Shown one piece after another: positions 1 to 5,174 of a stretch of 5,640 nt of DNA; position 1 is the stretch's first letter, and the number at the start of each line of letters is the position of its first letter. The position numbers and the translations under genes are program-made. Origin of the DNA: Actinomycetes bacterium (GTDB lineage: Bacteria > Actinomycetota > Thermoleophilia > BMS3ABIN01); assembly GCA_021790075.1 (NCBI GenBank), contig JAJYIN010000144.1:1-5640 (forward strand). The letters are read 5' to 3'. Under the pieces are notes generated by a model. The model was given only the letters and a program-made list of their open reading frames with translations, made no database searches and had not been told where the DNA came from.

Positions 1-514
1 GGGCGAGACCTTCGAGACCATCACCTATGAAGGCTACGGTCCCGCAGGCGTGGCGGTGCTGGTGGAAGCCATGACCGACAACCGCAACCGCACCGCGGCC
101 GAGGTGCGCAACATCTTCAGCCGCAATAACGGCAAGCTGGGCGAGACCGGCTCCGTGGCCTGGATGTTCGAGCGCAAGGGCTCCATCGTGGTCGACGCCG
201 GCGCCACCGACGAGGACACGCTGATGGCCGCCGCCATCGACGCTGGCGCCGAGGATGTCTCGCAGGACGAGAACACCTACGAGGTCGTCACCGACCCGGC
301 CGATTTTCTGACGGTGCGCGAGCAGCTGGAGCAGGCCGGCATCGGATATGCGTCCGCCGAGCTTGCTATGCTTCCCAAGACGACGGTGAAGCTGGAGCAG
401 AGCGACGCCAAGAAGATCCTGAGGCTGATGGACGCCCTGGAAGACAACGACGACGTCCAGGAAGTGCACGCCAACTTCGATATCAGCGAAGAGGTCCTGG
501 AAGCGCTGGCCTAG
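1..514 (+). CDS. yebC: YebC/PmpR/TACO1-family protein, 5'-truncated by the window edge
   Basis: The reading frame is open from base 2 to the TAG at 512-514 and gives 170 residues. Family members are usually about 240-250 residues, so the N-terminal domain lies outside the window. Recognition rests on the motif YEGYGPAGVAVLVEAMTDN (visible residues 9-27), followed by NRTAAEVRNIFSRNNG, then GSVAWMFERKG and the acidic C-terminal part (ALEDNDDVQEVHANFD). The internal GTG at base 50 lies inside the conserved motif and is not the start. The family was long annotated as a transcriptional regulator (PmpR). More recent work on bacterial YebC and mitochondrial TACO1 points to a translation factor that helps ribosomes through proline-rich stretches. 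It is cytoplasmic. The gene precedes ruvC by 11 bp, a common arrangement, and probably shares its transcript. The family call is firm; which molecular role applies here is inferred. Confidence 0.95.
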   Translation, partial: GETFETITYEGYGPAGVAVLVEAMTDNRNRTAAEVRNIFSRNNGKLGETGSVAWMFERKGSIVVDAGATDEDTLMAAAIDAGAEDVSQDENTYEVVTDPADFLTVREQLEQAGIGYASAELAMLPKTTVKLEQSDAKKILRLMDALEDNDDVQEVHANFDISEEVLEALA

Positions 515-525
515 AAAACCTTTAC

Positions 526-1062
526 ATGTCTGCTTACAGCATTCTCCATCCGCCGTCCGCCACGCACCGCCTCCTGGGCATCGACCCGGGAACGGCGGTC
601 ACCGGATGGGGCGTCATCGATCATGTGCGTGACAAATCGCAGCTGGTGGGGCACGGGACGATCGTTACCTCCGCCAGGGAACCCGGCCACGAGAGGCTGT
701 CACAGATATACCACGGCATCATTGAGGTCATCGACGAGTACCAGCCGGAGGCGGCCGCCGTCGAGGAGCTGTTCGGCGGCGTTAACATCAGGACGGCGCT
801 GGCCGTCGGCCAGGCACGGGGCGTCATCGTGCTGGCCTGTTCCGAACGGGGCCTGGAGCCGTTCGATTACACGCCGCTGAGGATCAAGCAGGCGGTAGTG
901 GGCTACGGGCGCGCCAGCAAGGTGCAGGTGCAGCAGATGGTAAAGGCGCTGCTGGGCCTTCCCAAGGTGCCGGCCCCGGACCATGCCGCCGACGCCCTGG
1001 GCGTCGCCATATGCCACGCCCATTCCATGAAGACAAGTAATCTAATGAAGGCAGGGACTTAA
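526..1062 (+). CDS. ruvC: Crossover junction endodeoxyribonuclease RuvC
   Basis: The product is 178 residues, close to the family norm (about 160-190). RuvC is a dimeric, Mg-dependent resolvase that nicks two opposed strands of a Holliday junction within the RuvAB complex. The RNase H-like active site is visible: D20 in LLGIDPGTAVTGWG, E80 in AAVEELFGGVN, H153 and D156 in PDHAADALGVAICH. His at the third position, where E. coli has Asp, also occurs in Thermus RuvC, so this should be active. GQARG (95-99) and KQAVVGYGRASKVQVQ (121-136) are further family motifs. The ATG at 526 is the only usual start codon between the yebC stop and the conserved core. It leaves about 15 residues before LLGID, a longer leader than in E. 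coli. No good Shine-Dalgarno sequence precedes it, so translation probably depends on coupling to yebC 11 bp upstream. Confidence 0.97.
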   Translation: MSAYSILHPPSATHRLLGIDPGTAVTGWGVIDHVRDKSQLVGHGTIVTSAREPGHERLSQIYHGIIEVIDEYQPEAAAVEELFGGVNIRTALAVGQARGVIVLACSERGLEPFDYTPLRIKQAVVGYGRASKVQVQQMVKALLGLPKVPAPDHAADALGVAICHAHSMKTSNLMKAGT

Positions 1063-1067
1063 GGGAG
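1062..1067 (+). promoter_or_regulatory. Ribosome binding site of ruvA
   Basis: AGGGAG overlaps the ruvC stop codon and lies 4 bases before the ruvA ATG. It supports the start at 1072 and places initiation of ruvA directly at the end of ruvC translation. Confidence 0.6.
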
Positions 1068-1071
1068 CCAC

Positions 1072-1653
1072 ATGATCGCGTCGCTCAGGGGACAGGTCCA
1101 GTCAAGGGACAGCGAGGGGATCGTCCTCGATGTGGGCGGCGTCGGCTACCGGCTGGCCATGTCCACCCGCAGCCTTTCCTTCCTGGGCGATTCGCCCGGC
1201 GAAATCTTCCTTTACACCTATCTCTACGTTCGCGAGGACATTCTCAGCCTGTACGGCTTCGTCGAGCAGGAAGAGCGCGAGTTCTTCAAGATCCTCAAGG
1301 GAGTCTCCGGAGTAGGCCCCAAGGTAGCGCTGGCGGTGCTTTCCGCCTACGCGCCTGATGATCTCCGGCGGGCCGTCATCAACAAGGATGTGGCGCTTTT
1401 TCAAAGCATTTCCGGCATCGGCAAGAAGACGGCGGAGCGGCTGGTTCTGGAGCTGAAGGACAAGGTGGGCGAGGTTCCGGCGCCGGTTGGCGCGGGGCCG
1501 GCCGGCGAGGGCAGCTATTACCTGGCCCGGGAGGCGCTCATCAGCCTCGGCTACAATTTCACCGAGGCGGAAACGGCCTTGTCCGGATGCGACCCGGCCG
1601 GCGATGTGGAGGAACTGGTGAAGGACGCGCTGAAGAAGATAGGAACCAGGTAG
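1072..1653 (+). CDS. ruvA: Holliday junction branch migration protein RuvA
   Basis: The product is 193 residues, within the usual 190-205. RuvA tetramers hold the four-way junction in a square-planar form and dock two RuvB hexamers. Domain I (about 1-63) is the OB fold; it starts MIASLRGQV and ends YVREDILSLYGF, where E55 and D56 match the acidic pin residues of E. coli RuvA that separate strands at the crossover. Domain II carries two helix-hairpin-helix DNA-binding motifs, LKGVSGVGPKVALAVLS (75-91) and ISGIGKKTAERLVLELK (113-129). A Pro/Gly/Ala-rich linker (134-147) leads to domain III (about 148-193), the three-helix RuvB-binding domain. Start choice is supported by AGGGAG just upstream and by the exact family N-terminus. 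The gene follows ruvC by 9 bp. Its stop TAG (1651-1653) is immediately followed by an ATG that opens the micro-ORF chain described separately. Confidence 0.98.
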   Translation: MIASLRGQVQSRDSEGIVLDVGGVGYRLAMSTRSLSFLGDSPGEIFLYTYLYVREDILSLYGFVEQEEREFFKILKGVSGVGPKVALAVLSAYAPDDLRRAVINKDVALFQSISGIGKKTAERLVLELKDKVGEVPAPVGAGPAGEGSYYLAREALISLGYNFTEAETALSGCDPAGDVEELVKDALKKIGTR

Positions 1654-1704
1654 ATGGACCAGACTGGAACCACATAATGGAGATTGGAATCAGGTAAATG
1701 GACC
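1637..1704 (+). repeat. Three imperfect tandem copies of the ruvA/ruvB junction (24, 20 and 24 nt)
   Basis: Three adjoining units can be read at 1637-1660, 1661-1680 and 1681-1704. Units 1 and 3 agree at 21 of 24 positions; both contain GGAAYCAGGTARATGGACC. The middle unit starts AGACTGGAACCA and ends AATGG, and lacks the final ACC. Unit 1 covers the last codons and stop of ruvA; unit 3 ends in the first codons of ruvB. Each unit contains a stop codon at or overlapping an ATG: TAG-ATG, TAATG and TAA-ATG. A fourth, decayed copy may continue into ruvB around 1711-1729 (ACCGGAACAAGAGTGACGG), but that is doubtful. Small tandem duplication by slippage is the simplest origin. Confidence 0.75.
1654..1697 (+). 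other. Two chained micro-ORFs (MDQTGTT and MEIGIR) linking ruvA to ruvB
   Basis: Micro-ORF 1 runs 1654-1677 (ATG GAC CAG ACT GGA ACC ACA TAA) and starts on the base after the ruvA stop. Micro-ORF 2 runs 1677-1697 (ATG GAG ATT GGA ATC AGG TAA) and overlaps the first stop by one base (TAATG). Its own stop is directly followed by the ruvB ATG at 1698. So every stop from ruvA to ruvB touches a start codon. Micro-ORF 1 begins MD like RuvB; micro-ORF 2 ends IGIR like the RuvA end IGTR, as expected for copies of the junction. Whether ribosomes initiate at them is unknown. They may only be a by-product of duplication, but the layout would let terminating ribosomes reinitiate stepwise and set the RuvB:RuvA ratio. 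Confidence 0.4.
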
Positions 1705-2762
1705 CCCAGGACCGGAACAAGAGTGACGGATATCCCGGCGACGATTTCCGCCTGGCCGACCCTGCCGTGCAGCTGGAGGAAGCGGAGATGGAGGTCTCGC
1801 TGCGCCCCCGGCAGTTCGGCGACTTCGTCGGCCAGGAAGGGATCAAGGAACAGCTGAAGATATTCATCGAGGCCGCCCAAGGCCGCCGCGAGGCGCTCGA
1901 CCACGTGCTGCTGGTGGGGCCGCCGGGGCTGGGGAAGACCACCCTGGCCGGCATCATCGCCAGCGAGATGGGCGTCTCCATCCGCACCACCTCCGGACCG
2001 GCGCTGGAGCGCAAGGCCGACATCGCCGCCATCCTCACCAACCTCGAGGAGGGGGACATCCTCTTCATCGACGAGATCCACCGGCTGGGCCGCTCCATCG
2101 AGGAAGTGCTCTACCCGGCGATGGAGGACTACCAGCTGGACATCGTCATCGGCCAGGGACCGAGCGCCCGCACCATCCGCCTCGACGTGCCCCCGTTCAC
2201 GATGGTGGGCGCCACCACCCGCGCCGGACTCATCACCACGCCGCTGAGGGACCGCTTCGGCGTCACCCACCGGCTTGATTATTACAACACGGATGAGTTG
2301 TCAAAAATCGCGGCGCGCTCAGCGGCCATCCTGGGCGTCGAGGTTGAGGAGGACGGCCTCCACGAGATCGCCGGCTGCTCCCGCGGCACGCCGCGGGTCT
2401 GCAACCGCCTGCTCAAGCGGGTGCGCGACTACGCCCAGGTGAGGCACGACGGCTGCATCACCGATGAGGTCGCCCGGCGGGCGCTGGGCCTGCTCGAGGT
2501 CGACAGCGAGGGACTGGACAAGGTCGACCGCGAGATCCTCAGGTTGATAATCGAGAAGTTTGATGGCGGTCCCGTCGGCCTGGGCACCCTGGCGGTGGCG
2601 GTAGGTGAGGAGCGCGACACCATCGAGGATGTCTACGAGCCCTACCTGCTCAAGCGCGGCCTGCTGATGCGCACCCCCCGCGGCCGCGTGGTCACGCGCC
2701 TGGCTTACGAGCATCTGGCTGTCGATGCGCCTGCGGAGGAAAGAAACGAGAAGCTTTTCTGA
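1698..2762 (+). CDS. ruvB: Holliday junction branch migration ATPase RuvB
   Basis: The product is 354 residues; RuvB is usually 330-360. It is the AAA+ motor that pumps DNA through RuvA-bound junctions as a hexameric ring. Visible elements in order: SLRPRQFGDFVGQ (34-46), Walker A GPPGLGKT (74-81), Walker B ILFIDEIHRL (121-130), the RuvB signature GATTRAG (171-177) with sensor 1 and the trans-acting arginine finger R175, sensor 2 arginine in RGTPR (229-233), and the C-terminal winged helix with GPVGL (291-295), EERDTIEDVYEPYL (304-317) and the DNA-contacting RTPRGR (325-330). All key residues are present. The roughly 30 residues before the core are acidic and poorly conserved, somewhat longer than usual. 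ATG 1698 follows TAA directly; GGAA at 1686-1689 is a modest ribosome binding site 8 bases away. It is probably the last gene of the yebC-ruvCAB transcript. Confidence 0.98.
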   Translation: MDPQDRNKSDGYPGDDFRLADPAVQLEEAEMEVSLRPRQFGDFVGQEGIKEQLKIFIEAAQGRREALDHVLLVGPPGLGKTTLAGIIASEMGVSIRTTSGPALERKADIAAILTNLEEGDILFIDEIHRLGRSIEEVLYPAMEDYQLDIVIGQGPSARTIRLDVPPFTMVGATTRAGLITTPLRDRFGVTHRLDYYNTDELSKIAARSAAILGVEVEEDGLHEIAGCSRGTPRVCNRLLKRVRDYAQVRHDGCITDEVARRALGLLEVDSEGLDKVDREILRLIIEKFDGGPVGLGTLAVAVGEERDTIEDVYEPYLLKRGLLMRTPRGRVVTRLAYEHLAVDAPAEERNEKLF

Positions 2763-2784
2763 CGGTTCACGATCTACGCGAAGT

Positions 2785-2816
2785 AATCCGATGGGACCTC
2801 CGCTTCAGTTCGGATT
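2785..2816. terminator. Inverted repeat downstream of ruvB, possible weak terminator
   Basis: AATCCGA (2785-2791) and TCGGATT (2810-2816) form a perfect 7-bp stem around an 18-base loop, starting 22 bases after the ruvB stop. No T-run follows on either strand, so it is not a standard intrinsic terminator. It could end or stabilise the ruv transcript, or be a chance or protein-binding palindrome. Confidence 0.3.
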
Positions 2817-2855
2817 CTGATATCTCCTATCCTGATTTCAAACACAAGTTCAATA

Positions 2856-2884
2856 TTTACAGATTGCTTCTTCCGAGGTAATAT
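2856..2884 (+). promoter_or_regulatory. Candidate promoter for the PD40 propeller gene
   Basis: TTTACA (2856-2861, 5 of 6 to the sigma-70 -35 consensus) is followed after 17 bases by TAATAT (2879-2884, 4 of 6 to the -10 consensus). An overlapping perfect TATAAT lies at 2882-2887, but it is 20 bases from the same -35. The block is the most AT-rich part of the window (21 G+C in 60 bases at 2821-2880). Transcription from here would leave a leader of about 85 bases before the ATG at 2978. Confidence 0.45.
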
Positions 2885-2965
2885 AATTTGAAATCCGGTT
2901 CTCACTTTCAATCTGAAAAGCAACAGGGTTTTGATAAGCCCATTCCTCTTGAGGGGTCTGTCTTG

Positions 2966-2970
2966 AAAGG
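2966..2970 (+). promoter_or_regulatory. Ribosome binding site that fixes the propeller gene start
   Basis: AAAGG lies 7 bases before ATG 2978, good Shine-Dalgarno spacing. It favours this start over the in-frame TTG codons at 2888 (inside the promoter's -10 region) and 2963. The residues that follow ATG 2978 form an immediate signal sequence, which agrees. Confidence 0.6.
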
Positions 2971-2977
2971 TGGCGGC

Positions 2978-3895
2978 ATGTATCGATGGAAGGTGTCTCT
3001 CATCCTCATCATCCTTTCCGCTCTGCTTATTGGGCTTGTCATGGCGCTGCCTATGTCGGCCAAAACCCCCGCCTCCTTTTCCCCTGCCAAAGGTAAGATA
3101 GCGTTTGTAGGCAACAAGGGCGGAAACGACGAGATTTTCTCGATTAACTCGGACGGCTCCGGCAGAACGCAGCTTACCCATGATGCGGTAAACAACAATC
3201 TGCCCAAGTATTCACTCAACGGTGACAAGATTGCTTTCGTAAAAAATACCGATGGCAACGACGAAATCTATGTGATGAAATCAGACGGTTCGGGCGAGAC
3301 CCGGATCACCAACAATCCGGCTCGCGACTATGATCCTGTTTTTTCACCCGATGGCAGTAAGATTGGTTTCACAAGCAACCGGGACGGCAATGAAGAGATC
3401 TATATAATGAATGCGGATGGTAGTGGCCAGGTCCGGCTTACCAACACTCCAGCGCACGACTGCTATCCGACCTTTTCGCCTGACGGCAGCAGGATAGCTT
3501 TTAATAGCAACCAGACCGGCGATTACGAGATTTTTATAATGGACGTCGATGGTAGAAACAAAATCGACCTTACCAACAATCCGGCACAGGACACCTGTCC
3601 TTCCTTTTCCCCTGACGGCAGCAAGATTGCCTTTGTCAGCCAACGGGATGGCGACCCGGAAATCTATATAATGAATGCGGATGGTAGTGGCCAGACCAAC
3701 TTGACCTGCAATCCGAGAGCGGACTCGTGGCCTTCTTTCTCCCCCGACGGCGGCAAGATAGTCTTTCAGAGCAACCGTAATGGCGACTTCGCGATTTTCA
3801 CTATGAACGTTGATGGTTCCAGCCAGACCCGGCTAACGGACTCCGCTGAATGTAGTCAAACTCCGAACTGGCAGCCTCTGCCAATCCGGTTCTAG
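2978..3895 (+). CDS. Exported six-bladed PD40/TolB-type beta-propeller protein
   Basis: The product is 305 residues from ATG 2978. Residues 1-29 are a signal sequence or anchor: MYRWK, then a hydrophobic stretch (7-24), then PMSA, a possible signal peptidase site. There is no lipobox cysteine. Six repeats follow, each beginning FSPDGSKIAF-like at residues 34, 78, 122, 166, 210 and 254, with the pattern RDGxxEIYxMNADGSG and LTNNPAxD. W298 falls exactly one period later and may supply the closing strand. These are PD40 (WD40-like) repeats as in the TolB C-terminal domain and DPP-type propellers, but there is no TolB N-terminal domain, peptidase or other catalytic part. The likely role is extracytoplasmic binding of protein or carbohydrate; the partner is unknown. 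Third codon positions are rich in A/T, including ATA, and 26 of 60 bases at 3181-3240 are G+C against 37 of 60 at 2101-2160 in ruvB. This hints at acquisition from elsewhere. Confidence 0.88.
   Translation: MYRWKVSLILIILSALLIGLVMALPMSAKTPASFSPAKGKIAFVGNKGGNDEIFSINSDGSGRTQLTHDAVNNNLPKYSLNGDKIAFVKNTDGNDEIYVMKSDGSGETRITNNPARDYDPVFSPDGSKIGFTSNRDGNEEIYIMNADGSGQVRLTNTPAHDCYPTFSPDGSRIAFNSNQTGDYEIFIMDVDGRNKIDLTNNPAQDTCPSFSPDGSKIAFVSQRDGDPEIYIMNADGSGQTNLTCNPRADSWPSFSPDGGKIVFQSNRNGDFAIFTMNVDGSSQTRLTDSAECSQTPNWQPLPIRF
3077..3868 (+). repeat. Six in-frame 132-nt repeat units encoding the propeller blades
   Basis: Units run 3077-3208, 3209-3340, 3341-3472, 3473-3604, 3605-3736 and 3737-3868, all exactly 132 nt with no insertion or deletion. 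Protein identity counted by hand is 30 of 44 between units 3 and 5, 25 of 44 between 4 and 5, 24 of 44 between 3 and 4, and 20 of 44 between 4 and 6. A 33-base block is identical at the DNA level in units 3 (3398-3430) and 5 (3662-3694). A 14-base block, ACCAACAATCCGGC, is shared by units 2 (3308-3321) and 4 (3572-3585). Both blocks are offset by 264 nt, two units. Confidence 0.85.
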
Positions 3896-3924
3896 TACTA
3901 CTTCAACGAGGTGTTGGGGACGGC

Positions 3925-3968
3925 GCTGGACTGACGGCAGCTGCGGCCAGCTCCATGTCAGCTCCAGC
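3925..3968. terminator. Stem-loop at the convergent gene ends, possible bidirectional terminator
   Basis: GCTGGACTGAC (3925-3935) pairs with GTCAGCTCCAGC (3957-3968), giving 11 base pairs with one bulged C at 3962. Within it AGCTG (3939-3943) and CAGCT (3948-3952) form a second stem around a CGGC loop. It lies 29 bases after the propeller stop and overlaps the last codons and stop of the minus-strand DUF3048 gene. There is no T-run on either side, so intrinsic termination is uncertain. Position between two converging genes is the main support. Confidence 0.35.
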
Positions 3969-5061
3969 TCGCCTGGAAATCCGCCGGCACCACCTGCACC
4001 CACGTTTGACCGACATTCAGAGCTATGGGACGGTTCTGGGCGTCGTAGTAGGTGGTGGGCGCATCGCGGGCGGTCCGCTGCCAGGTGCCGCTGACGACCT
4101 GGCCGTCCCGGAACACCAGCACCTTGCCGGAGCCGGTCAGCTGGAAGCTGAGCCCGTAATTGTTGCTGTCTTCCTTGATGTTTGTTTGCGTCACCTGCAC
4201 GTACTGGATGATCACGTTCTTGGCCTCGATCTGCTTCCCGTTCAGCGTGTCGATGTGCGGTTTGCCGCCGATGAACCGGAGCCAGGCGTTGGCGCCGGGG
4301 TCATACTGGTAGCTCACGTCCGCGTACGGCGAGTAGGGGACGGAGATGGACTTGAGCGCCGCTCCCGCGGCCGGGGGCGAGTCGCCCTTGAAGGTCGGAC
4401 CCCCGTTCACGTCTGCTTCCGTGGACAGCCCGGCCGCGGCCGCCGCCTGCCTGATGCCGTCGGTGCTGGTCATCAGGTTGTCGGGGGCGTAGCGGTCGTG
4501 GACGCGCCAGTAAACATCCGGAGCGCGGGCGTCATCGATGTTGGGAACATAATCGGAAGCAGCGGAGAGCTCGGCGGCGGTGCCCTGGCTGGCGCCCGAA
4601 TTGGAAAGCAGCGCCTGGTACTCCGGCACCAGCTCCAGGTCGATCAGGCGGGCGCTGCGGACCGGCCCCACGGTGTCGGCGTCGTGGCAGGCGAACACTG
4701 CCGAGAACCGCGTGATCTCGCCCTCGGCCATGTATTCGTAGACGATGTCGGCCTGGCTGAGGCCCGACTGGTTGCGGGCAGCCGGCGCATTGTCGATCTG
4801 GACGACGATAGGGCGTTTCTGTGTGTCCGCCTTGGTGGCCGCTTCAGAGCCGTCCAGCGGACAGTTGTATTTTGGTGGCGGTGGTGGTGGCGCCGGCGGA
4901 GGCGTCGTGGGCTTCGTCGCCACGGCCTGTTTGGGCGGAGCGGTCTGCCGGGAAGCGGCAATGGCCCAGCCGACGAAACCCAGCGCGATGATGAGGGCGC
5001 CGACCAGGCCGATCGTGATCCACCTGTTTTTTGAAGAATTGGGACTTTGCCTGTAGTTCAT
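3958..5061 (-). CDS. DUF3048 (YerB-like) membrane-anchored protein
   Basis: The product is 367 residues. Residues 1-13 are short and basic near the membrane (K11, R13); 14-36 form one transmembrane helix (ITIGLVGALIIALGFVGWAI). There is no lipobox, so unlike B. subtilis YerB it is probably anchored by this helix with the rest outside. A Pro-rich linker (41-63, including PPPAPPPPPP at 54-63) leads to the DUF3048 N-terminal domain. Its hallmarks are RPIVVQIDNAPAARNQSGLS (83-102), ADIVYEYMAEGEITRF (104-119) and VGPVRSAR (131-138). The C-terminal DUF3048 domain spans about 240-363 (QIEAKNVIIQYVQV, then GSGKVLVFRDGQVVSGTW). Cysteines C67 and C125 are the only ones. The family's function is unknown. 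The start at 5061 gives a well-formed signal anchor, though only a weak GAGAG precedes it by about 9 bases. High GC matches the ruv genes, not the propeller gene it converges with. Confidence 0.92.
   Translation of the reverse strand: MNYRQSPNSSKNRWITIGLVGALIIALGFVGWAIAASRQTAPPKQAVATKPTTPPPAPPPPPPKYNCPLDGSEAATKADTQKRPIVVQIDNAPAARNQSGLSQADIVYEYMAEGEITRFSAVFACHDADTVGPVRSARLIDLELVPEYQALLSNSGASQGTAAELSAASDYVPNIDDARAPDVYWRVHDRYAPDNLMTSTDGIRQAAAAAGLSTEADVNGGPTFKGDSPPAAGAALKSISVPYSPYADVSYQYDPGANAWLRFIGGKPHIDTLNGKQIEAKNVIIQYVQVTQTNIKEDSNNYGLSFQLTGSGKVLVFRDGQVVSGTWQRTARDAPTTYYDAQNRPIALNVGQTWVQVVPADFQASWS
4873..4902 (-). repeat. Polyproline-coding tract (PPPAPPPPPP) in the DUF3048 linker
   Basis: Ten codons, nine of them proline, encode residues 54-63 between the membrane helix and the folded domains. 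On the plus strand it appears as a run of GGT/GGC/GGA triplets. Six consecutive prolines normally stall ribosomes unless EF-P or a similar factor helps. Structurally the tract is a stiff spacer that would hold the domain away from the membrane. Confidence 0.8.
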
Positions 5062-5085
5062 GGGGGAGGCTCTCGAAACCAGTAG

Positions 5086-5114
5086 AGAGTAGCGGAACCA
5101 ACGGTGAAAGTCAA
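5086..5114 (-). promoter_or_regulatory. Candidate promoter of the DUF3048 gene
   Basis: Read on the minus strand, TTGACT (5114-5109, 5 of 6 to the -35 consensus) is followed after 17 bases by TACTCT (5091-5086), which fits the TANNNT pattern of high-GC -10 boxes. Transcription would start near 5079 and leave a leader of only about 18 bases before the ATG at 5061. I found no equally good plus-strand promoter for queH in this divergent region. Confidence 0.45.
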
Positions 5115-5164
5115 AAAGGGGTCTGTTAGACTTTTCCTGAAACTGCCATGCTCGACTTAAAAAC

Positions 5165-5172
5165 GGGGGCGG
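5165..5172 (+). promoter_or_regulatory. Ribosome binding site deciding the queH start
   Basis: GGGGGCGG lies just before ATG 5175. It supports this start over the in-frame ATG at 5148, which has no purine-rich element before it and would add MLDLKTGAV. Confidence 0.45.
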
Positions 5173-5174
5173 TC

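Noticed and set aside
1551..2270. A 239-codon minus-strand frame across ruvA/ruvB
   Set aside because: It lies antisense to the conserved RuvB AAA+ core and has low-complexity sequence; it is a shadow frame.
2945..2954. CCTC-TT-GAGG hairpin in the leader of the propeller gene
   Set aside because: A two-base loop and four pairs are too small to count as a regulatory hairpin; no riboswitch-like structure is visible.
2774..3181. A 135-codon minus-strand frame over the intergenic region and start of the propeller gene
   Set aside because: It covers the promoter and the antisense of the signal sequence, has no recognised domain and no ribosome binding site that I could find.
3403..3408. Perfect TATAAT inside the propeller gene (again at 3667-3672)
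   Set aside because: It arises from the codons for Tyr-Ile-Met in a repeated blade and has no good -35 box at proper spacing, so I do not call an internal promoter.
3077..3868. Regular 132-nt repeats considered as a CRISPR-like or non-coding array
   Set aside because: The units are in frame, coding, diverged at synonymous and replacement sites, and match PD40 blades; there are no spacers.
3955..5034. A 359-codon plus-strand reading frame opposite the DUF3048 gene
   Set aside because: Its translation is Gly/Arg/Val/Asp-rich with no recognisable domain, as expected for the antisense of GC-rich codons. The minus-strand frame has a membrane helix and full DUF3048 motifs.
5148..5174. Earlier ATG for queH at 5148
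   Set aside because: It is in frame but lacks a ribosome binding site, and the family N-terminus matches the start at 5175 (MKLLLHICCAPC).
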